Assembly: GCF_008638305.1 (NCBI RefSeq)
Contig: NZ_VTPZ01000002.1
Coordinates: 1 to 64,000 of the forward strand
From: Pseudomonas profundi
Lineage (GTDB): Bacteria > Pseudomonadota > Gammaproteobacteria > Pseudomonadales > Pseudomonadaceae
DNA length: 64,000 nucleotides
Direction of reading: 5' to 3'
Shown one piece after another: positions 63,560 to 64,000 of the stretch. Within the stretch, counting starts at the first letter, position 1, and each line of letters begins with the position of its first letter. Made by a program: the position numbers and the translations under genes. The notes under the pieces were generated by a model. The model saw only the letters and a program-made list of their open reading frames with translations, had not been told where the DNA came from and made no database searches.

Positions 63560-64000
63560 ATGATGAAACCTACGCTTCTGAAAACCGCTGTCCTGGCTGT
63601 TGCCATTGCCGCGGGCAGTGTCCACGCAGCCTCCGAGCAACAAATTGCTGAACTGGGCAAGAGCCTGACACCGATTGGTGCAGAGAGGGCCGGTAACGCG
63701 GCAGGCACCATCCCTGAATGGGATGGTGGCCTGGTACCTGATGCCGGAGAGTTCAAGGATGGTTTTCTGACCAACCCTTATGCCGGTGACCAGCCGCAGT
63801 TCGTCATCACGGCTGACAACTACGAGCAATACGCTGAACAATTGGCCCCGGGCCAGATAGCCATGTTCAAGCGCTATCCAGAAACCTACCGCATGCCGGT
63901 TTACGAGACCCAGCGTAGCGTCGGCATGTCGGATGAGATCTATGAGGCCGCCAGGCACAACGCCGCCCAGTCGCAACTGGTCAAGGACGGCAATGCGGTC
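63560..64000 (+). CDS. DUF1329 family exported protein, cut by the window edge
   Basis: The visible 147 codons read MMKPTLLKTAVLAVAIAAGS then VHAASEQQIAELGKSLTPIG. This is a signal peptide cleaved after VHA, followed by GAERAGNAAGTIPEWDGGLV, a clear DUF1329 signature. The frame is open to the right edge. The family is periplasmic or outer-membrane associated, often encoded with DUF1302 partners and with lipid or ester metabolism. A second ATG follows directly; either may start. Confidence 0.85.
   Translation, partial: MMKPTLLKTAVLAVAIAAGSVHAASEQQIAELGKSLTPIGAERAGNAAGTIPEWDGGLVPDAGEFKDGFLTNPYAGDQPQFVITADNYEQYAEQLAPGQIAMFKRYPETYRMPVYETQRSVGMSDEIYEAARHNAAQSQLVKDGNAV

Overview
The window is a chromosomal segment of a gammaproteobacterium, almost certainly of the family Pseudomonadaceae. 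The support is a block of Pseudomonas-type genes: a 387-residue SpeC-type decarboxylase, a RegB/RegA (RoxS/RoxR-like) pair, RimK/RimB, a fused MrpA-MrpB antiporter operon, HslR-Hsp33-PckA, DUF3094, and an AlkK-like ligase next to a DUF1329 protein. The Mrp antiporter and overall gene style suggest a marine or halotolerant lineage such as Halopseudomonas, but that is inference. Most of the window is dense housekeeping sequence of moderately high GC.

Layout. 0-9 kb: argE, phosphate transporter pit with its DUF47 partner, a CYTH/CHAD triphosphatase, a stand-alone GspE/PilB-type ATPase, rlmJ and a saccharopine-dehydrogenase-like enoyl reductase homologue. 9.3-11.6 kb: a tightly overlapping four-gene envelope operon (DUF883, YqjE-like, small membrane protein, AI-2E/PerM family). 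11.6-18.5 kb: an EamA transporter and the six-gene Mrp operon. 18.7-24.3 kb: msrA, cysQ-nudE, yrfG, DUF2243-CtaG-like, rimK-rimB. 24.4-24.65 kb: a non-coding element with 30-bp terminal inverted repeats (a MITE) directly upstream of hslR. 24.7-28.3 kb: hslR, hslO, pckA with a clear terminator, then tRNA-Asn, tRNA-Pro and tRNA-Lys behind a strong promoter. 28.5-42 kb: DUF2891, ndh, DUF3094, an orphan ECF/CbiM-like permease, a SIMPL protein, regB/regA, a Tim44-like protein, leucine dehydrogenase, an SDR, a TatD-family nuclease and prfC. 42.3-46.2 kb: one very large PilZ-DUF1631-GGDEF-EAL signalling gene. 46.9-50.4 kb: speC, a peroxisomal-type SDR and an alpha/beta hydrolase.

50.4-58 kb is the accessory part. 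It holds decayed gene pieces, a lone integron attC-like site, a parDE toxin-antitoxin module with its operator, several small DUF proteins, an N-terminal acetyltransferase stub translationally coupled to a fosA-type fosfomycin resistance gene, and a chemoreceptor gene broken by one in-frame amber codon. 58-64 kb returns to metabolism: a methyltransferase, a DJ-1/PfpI protein that seems to start at CTG, a secreted cupin, a thiolase, a fatty acyl-CoA ligase, and the start of a DUF1329 gene that runs off the right edge. The ligase and the DUF1329 gene share an upstream promoter motif, which suggests joint control.

No CRISPR array, rRNA, complete insertion sequence, integrase or prophage was seen. 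The observations most worth following are the attC-like site, the MITE, the amber codon in the chemoreceptor, the shared promoter motif, and the acetyltransferase stub/fosA junction.
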